A DNA stretch of 64,000 bases. Origin: Streptomyces sp. RB17. GTDB lineage: Bacteria > Actinomycetota > Actinomycetes > Streptomycetales > Streptomycetaceae. A model generated the notes under the pieces. That model saw only the letters and a program-made list of their open reading frames with translations, was not told where the DNA came from and made no database searches. The position numbers were made by a program, and so were the translations under genes. Below are positions 60,863 to 64,000 of the stretch, in pieces. Each line of letters starts with the position of its first letter. Within the stretch, counting starts at the first letter, position 1. The stretch is taken from contig NZ_WEGL01000008.1 in assembly GCF_009604455.1 (NCBI RefSeq), forward strand, positions 62,001 to 126,000, in the 5' to 3' direction.

Positions 60863-62451
60863 CCGGTGAACACCAGACGCTGGCGCTGCTGTTGTTCAGC
60901 GGATTCGTGGCCGTCACCCTCGGGATCACGACGTGGGTGAGCCGTCGCCGACGTGGTTCGGCGGAGGAGTTCTACGCCGGAGGGCGGCTGTTCTCTCCCA
61001 TGGAGAATGGTTTTGCCATCGCCGGTGACTACATGTCGGCGGCCTCCTTCCTCGGGGTCACCGGGCTCATCGCGCTGTACGGGTACGACGGGATGCTGTA
61101 CGTCGTGGGCTTCCTGGTGGCCTGGCTGGTCGTGCTGTTCCTGGTGGCCGAACTGGTGCGCAACTGCGGGCGGTTCACCCTGGCCGACGTGGTGGCCGCG
61201 CGGATGAGCGAGCGGCCGGTGCGGATCGCCGCGGGAACTTCCTCGGTCACGGTGTCCGTTCTGTATCTGGTGGCGCAAATGGTCGGCGCGGGCAGTCTGG
61301 TGGCGCTGCTGCTGGGGCGGACGAGCGGGGCCGCGCAGGCCTGGGCGGTCATCGGGGTCGGCGCGCTCATGGTGATCTATGTGTCGTTGGGAGGGATGCG
61401 GGCCACCACCTGGATCCAGATCGTGAAGGCGGTGCTGCTGCTGAGCGGCACCATCGCGCTGACCGTCCTCGTCCTGCTCCGCTTCCACGGCGACGTCGAC
61501 CGCCTGCTGCTCACCGCCGCGGACCGCAGCGGTCACGGAAGGGCATTCCTGGCCCCGGGCCTGAAGTACGGCGGGACCTGGACCGCCCGCCTCGACTTCA
61601 TCAGCCTGGGACTCGCCCTCGTGCTGGGCACAGGGGGACTGCCGCACATCCTGTCCCGCTTCTACACCGTGCCCACCGCGCGGGCCGCACGCCGTTCCGC
61701 GGTGTGGTCCATCGGGCTGATCGGCGGCTTCTACCTGATGACGATCGTCCTCGGCTTCGGGGCGGCCGCGGTGGTGGGGACGGACACGCTGCGCGGTTCG
61801 AACGCGGCCGGGAACACCGCGGTGCCGCTGCTCGCCCTCGACCTGGGCGGTGGCGCGGGCTCCACCGGGGGCACGGTCCTGTTCGCGGTCGTCGCCGCCG
61901 TCGCCTTCGCCACGATCCTCGCGGTGGTCGCCGGCATCACCCTCGCCTCGTCGGCGTCGGTGGCGCACGACCTGTACGCGTCGCTGCGGCGCTCGCGAGG
62001 TACGGCGCGCAGCGAGGTGGCGGTGGCGCGCTGGGCGGCGGTCGGCATCGGTGTCGTGGCGATCGCGCTCGGTCTGCTGGCCCGTGACCTCAACGTCGCC
62101 TTCCTCGTCGGCCTCGCCTTCGCCGTCGCCGCGTCGGCGAACCTCCCGGTGCTGCTGTACTCGCTGTTCTGGCGCGGCTTCACCACCCGCGGCGCGGTGT
62201 GGGCCGTGTACGGCGGACTGATCCCGGCGCTCGGACTGGTGCTGCTCTCCCCCGTGGTGTCGGGCAGCCCCACCTCGCTGTTCCCGGACGTCGACTTCCA
62301 GTACTTCCCGCTGCAGAACCCGGGCATCGTCTCCGTCCCGCTCGGCTTCCTCGCCGGCTGGCTCGGCACGATCACCTCGGACGAGGCTGCGGACGAGGCC
62401 AAATACGCCGAGACGGAGGTCCGGTCGCTGACCGGAGCCGGGGCCGTGTAG
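60859..62451 (+). CDS. cation/acetate-type sodium:solute symporter (ActP-like)
   Basis: 530 residues with about 13 membrane helices. Sodium:solute symporter motifs: STFVSRRRRGSAEEFYAGGRLFSPMENGFAIAGDYMSAASFLGVTGLIALYG is the ActP block (written here in parts: EFYAGGRLFSPMENG, AIAGDYMSAASFLG). Further: YVVGFLVAWLVVLFLVAEL, RFTLADVVAARM, GTGGLPHILSRFYTVP and AVVAGITLASSASVAHDLY. ActP carries acetate, glycolate and propionate. GTG 60859 overlaps the DUF485 stop (GTGA). A CitB-type regulator is convergent downstream. Confidence 0.9.
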   Translation: MTGEHQTLALLLFSGFVAVTLGITTWVSRRRRGSAEEFYAGGRLFSPMENGFAIAGDYMSAASFLGVTGLIALYGYDGMLYVVGFLVAWLVVLFLVAELVRNCGRFTLADVVAARMSERPVRIAAGTSSVTVSVLYLVAQMVGAGSLVALLLGRTSGAAQAWAVIGVGALMVIYVSLGGMRATTWIQIVKAVLLLSGTIALTVLVLLRFHGDVDRLLLTAADRSGHGRAFLAPGLKYGGTWTARLDFISLGLALVLGTGGLPHILSRFYTVPTARAARRSAVWSIGLIGGFYLMTIVLGFGAAAVVGTDTLRGSNAAGNTAVPLLALDLGGGAGSTGGTVLFAVVAAVAFATILAVVAGITLASSASVAHDLYASLRRSRGTARSEVAVARWAAVGIGVVAIALGLLARDLNVAFLVGLAFAVAASANLPVLLYSLFWRGFTTRGAVWAVYGGLIPALGLVLLSPVVSGSPTSLFPDVDFQYFPLQNPGIVSVPLGFLAGWLGTITSDEAADEAKYAETEVRSLTGAGAV

Positions 62452-62476
62452 CCGGTCACCCGCCGGGCACGGATCG

Positions 62477-63169
62477 CTACGGCGCCACCCAGGCGTAGCG
62501 GTGCTCTGGCCGGCCGGTGTCGCCGTACTTCAGGGAGAGCCGGAGCCGGCCGGCCTGTTCCAGGTGGCGGAGGTAGCGCTGGGCCGTGGAGCGGCTCAGA
62601 CCGGTCCTGGCGGCCACCTCGTGGGCGGACAGCGGCTGGTCGGCGCGGTGCAGGACGCCGCAGATCAGATCGGTCGTGGGCTCCGAGTGGCCGCTCGGCA
62701 GACCGGGCGCGGACGGCGCGGGAGACGTCCGCAGCGCCCCGAAGATCCGGTCGACCTGCTCCTGCCCGGTCAGGCCGCGGCCGCCGACCCGGTCCACCGT
62801 GCGGCGCAGCGCGGCATAGGAGTCGAGGCGGGCGCGCAGGGCGGCGAACGTGAAGGGTTTGACCAGGTAGTGCAGGGCGCCCAGGCGCATCGCCCGCTGG
62901 ACGGTCGTCACATCGCTGGCCGCGGTGATCATGATCACGTCCGTGCCGTGGCCCTGCTCCCGCATGCGGTGCACGAGATCGAGACCCGTCTGGTCCGGCA
63001 GATAGTGGTCGAGCAGGACCAGGTCGACGGTGCCGCGTTCGACGGCGGCCAGTGCCTGGGCGGCGCTGTGCGCGCGGGCGGTCACCCGGAAGCCGGGAAC
63101 CTTTCCCACGTACTTGGCGTTTATCTCGGCGACGCGGAAGTCGTCGTCCACGACCAGGACGTCAATCAT
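62477..63169 (-). CDS. CitB/DcuR-type response regulator without adjacent kinase
   Basis: 230 residues. Receiver: VLVVDDDFRVAEINAKYV, Asp in LVLLDHYLPDQTGLDL, Thr in VIMITAASDV and Lys in YLVKPFTFAALRARL. The C-terminal winged-helix-like HTH is LSAHEVAARTGLSRSTAQRY with LRHLEQAGRL. This architecture usually goes with a CitA/DcuS carboxylate-sensing kinase in the same operon, but neither neighbour is a kinase: the symporter lies convergently on one side and the ABC ATPase divergently on the other. The carboxylate theme fits the acetate symporter. ATG 63169 follows GGAGAG. Confidence 0.93.
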   Translation of the reverse strand: MIDVLVVDDDFRVAEINAKYVGKVPGFRVTARAHSAAQALAAVERGTVDLVLLDHYLPDQTGLDLVHRMREQGHGTDVIMITAASDVTTVQRAMRLGALHYLVKPFTFAALRARLDSYAALRRTVDRVGGRGLTGQEQVDRIFGALRTSPAPSAPGLPSGHSEPTTDLICGVLHRADQPLSAHEVAARTGLSRSTAQRYLRHLEQAGRLRLSLKYGDTGRPEHRYAWVAP

Positions 63170-63257
63170 CAGGCCTCTCCTTCAAGGCCGCCGGGCGTTA
63201 AGCCCGTGTTTCGGCTCCGCAGTTGTAGCGCGAGCAAAAAGAGCACAACAGACTCTT

Positions 63258-63278
63258 GCAAGCAGAAGAACGGCTTGC
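63258..63278. promoter_or_regulatory. candidate operator between the CitB-type regulator and the ABC ATPase
   Basis: GCAAGC-N9-GCTTGC, perfect six-base arms, about 90 bases upstream of the regulator start and 50 upstream of the ABC start. Likely bound by the regulator or another dimer; evidence is symmetry and place only. Confidence 0.4.
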
Positions 63279-63313
63279 GCTCACAAGACTCCTGCTGTGG
63301 CCGGGGCCACACC

Positions 63314-63319
63314 TACCGT
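63314..63319 (+). promoter_or_regulatory. -10 hexamer before the ABC ATPase
   Basis: TACCGT eight bases before ATG 63328, with no ribosome site between; suggests a leaderless transcript. Confidence 0.42.
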
Positions 63320-63327
63320 CCCGGGCC

Positions 63328-64000
63328 ATGAGCGCACACACCAGCCCCGCCATCGAGCTGCGGGGCGCGAGCAAGACCTTCAGAACCCCGTCAGGGGGAC
63401 GGCACACAGCCGTGCGCGGTCTGGACCTCACCGTCGGCCGGGGCGAGTTCGTGGCCGTCGTCGGCCCGACCGGCTGCGGCAAGTCCACCACGCTGACGCT
63501 GGTCAGCGGCCTGGAGGAGCCCACCGAGGGCGAGGTGCTGGTGTCCGGCGAGCCGGCCTGTGGCGTCGGCGACAAGGTCGGCTTCGTCTTCCAGCAGGAC
63601 GCCACCTTCCCCTGGCGCACGGTCCTGTCCAACGTCATGGCCGGCCCCCGCTTCCGGGGCGTGCCGAAGGCGGAGGCCAAGGAGAAGGCCCGGGAGTGGC
63701 TGGCCCGCGTCGGCCTCGCCGCCTTCGAGGACCGTTACCCGCACCAGCTCTCCGGGGGTCAGCGAAAGCGTGTCGCCCTCGCCGCCACGTTCGTCAACGA
63801 CCCCGAGATCCTGCTGATGGACGAGCCGTTCTCGGCGCTGGACGTGCAGACCCGGGCCCTGATGTCGGACGAACTGCTGGAGCTGTGGGAGGGCACGGGC
63901 GCCTCCGTCGTCTTCGTCACCCACGACCTGGAGGAGTCCATCGCGCTCGCCGACAAGGTCGTCGTGATGACCGCGGGACCCGCGACCGTGAAGCAGGTCT
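63328..64000 (+). CDS. NitT/TauT-type ABC transporter ATP-binding protein (partial)
   Basis: At least 224 residues, cut by the window end. Walker A GPTGCGKSTTLTLVSG, Q-loop FVFQQDATFPWRTVLSNVMAG, signature LSGGQRKRVALA, Walker B ILLMDEPFSALD, D-loop VQTRALM and H-loop VVFVTHDLEES. FPWRTVLxNV after the Q-loop is typical of the SsuB/TauB/NrtD group that imports nitrate, taurine, sulfonates or thiamine precursors. No permease or binding protein is in view; they should follow. Divergent from the CitB-type regulator. Confidence 0.93.
   Translation, partial: MSAHTSPAIELRGASKTFRTPSGGRHTAVRGLDLTVGRGEFVAVVGPTGCGKSTTLTLVSGLEEPTEGEVLVSGEPACGVGDKVGFVFQQDATFPWRTVLSNVMAGPRFRGVPKAEAKEKAREWLARVGLAAFEDRYPHQLSGGQRKRVALAATFVNDPEILLMDEPFSALDVQTRALMSDELLELWEGTGASVVFVTHDLEESIALADKVVVMTAGPATVKQV

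Overview
The window looks like Streptomyces chromosomal DNA from the conserved core. It is very GC-rich with G/C-biased third codon positions, GTG and TTG starts are frequent, and the gene content and order match what I remember of the SCO5790-SCO5830 neighbourhood of S. coelicolor (miaA, dapF, rshA, hflX, lexA, nrdR-nrdJ, rnhB, recQ, whiH, hrdB, parE). The species assignment is inference from gene order and family recognition, not from a search.

Layout. 1-10 kb is housekeeping: the tail of an extradiol-dioxygenase-like gene, two small reverse genes (an MT0933-type antitoxin-family protein and an acidic protein), miaA, a membrane protein with a five-residue cytoplasmic repeat, dapF, a RelA/SpoT homologue closed by a 20-bp perfect hairpin, a secreted M1 metallopeptidase and hflX. 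10-17 kb holds a lipoprotein serine protease divergent from a minimal NIS-type siderophore cluster (aminotransferase, IucA/IucC synthetase, GNAT acyltransferase). 17-24 kb is a DNA-damage and dNTP block: a DinG/XPD-like helicase, lexA with its own SOS box, nrdR and the B12-dependent reductase nrdJ. 24-27 kb has a TerD protein, a DUF4937-like protein, a histidine phosphatase and an ADP-ribosylglycohydrolase.

27.5-39.2 kb is the accessory and most eroded part. A collapsed copy of an MFS gene lies beside an intact DHA2 MFS exporter. The exporter and the TetR gene at 38.6 kb carry the same operator palindrome, yet about 9 kb separates them. That 9 kb holds a tRNA-like scrap, an FtsX-type ABC exporter bracketed by inverted 24-bp sequences, a truncated mbtH, the wreck of an NRPS adenylation region, a DUF4097 protein, a LuxR-type two-component pair whose kinase is frameshifted, and a frameshifted short reading frame.

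39-57 kb returns to conserved genes: rnhB, two unknown proteins, a RecQ helicase with a C-terminal phosphoribosyltransferase-like domain, a DUF4192 protein, an NrtR-like Nudix regulator, a one-piece ABC ATPase-linker-permease, whiH (sporulation regulator), hrdB (principal sigma factor), a secreted trypsin-like protease, a small Cys-containing DUF7455 protein and parE. 57-64 kb has two tandem-repeat arrays, a DUF1453 membrane gene with an in-frame amber codon translationally linked to a NarL-type two-component system, a DUF485/acetate-symporter pair, an orphan CitB-type response regulator, and the start of a NitT/TauT-type ABC ATPase cut by the window edge.

Two themes recur. Many genes have a TANNNT-type -10 hexamer only 6-9 bases before the start codon, as expected for leaderless transcripts. 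Strong perfect hairpins sit between convergent genes. No rRNA, intact tRNA, CRISPR array, transposase or prophage gene was seen.
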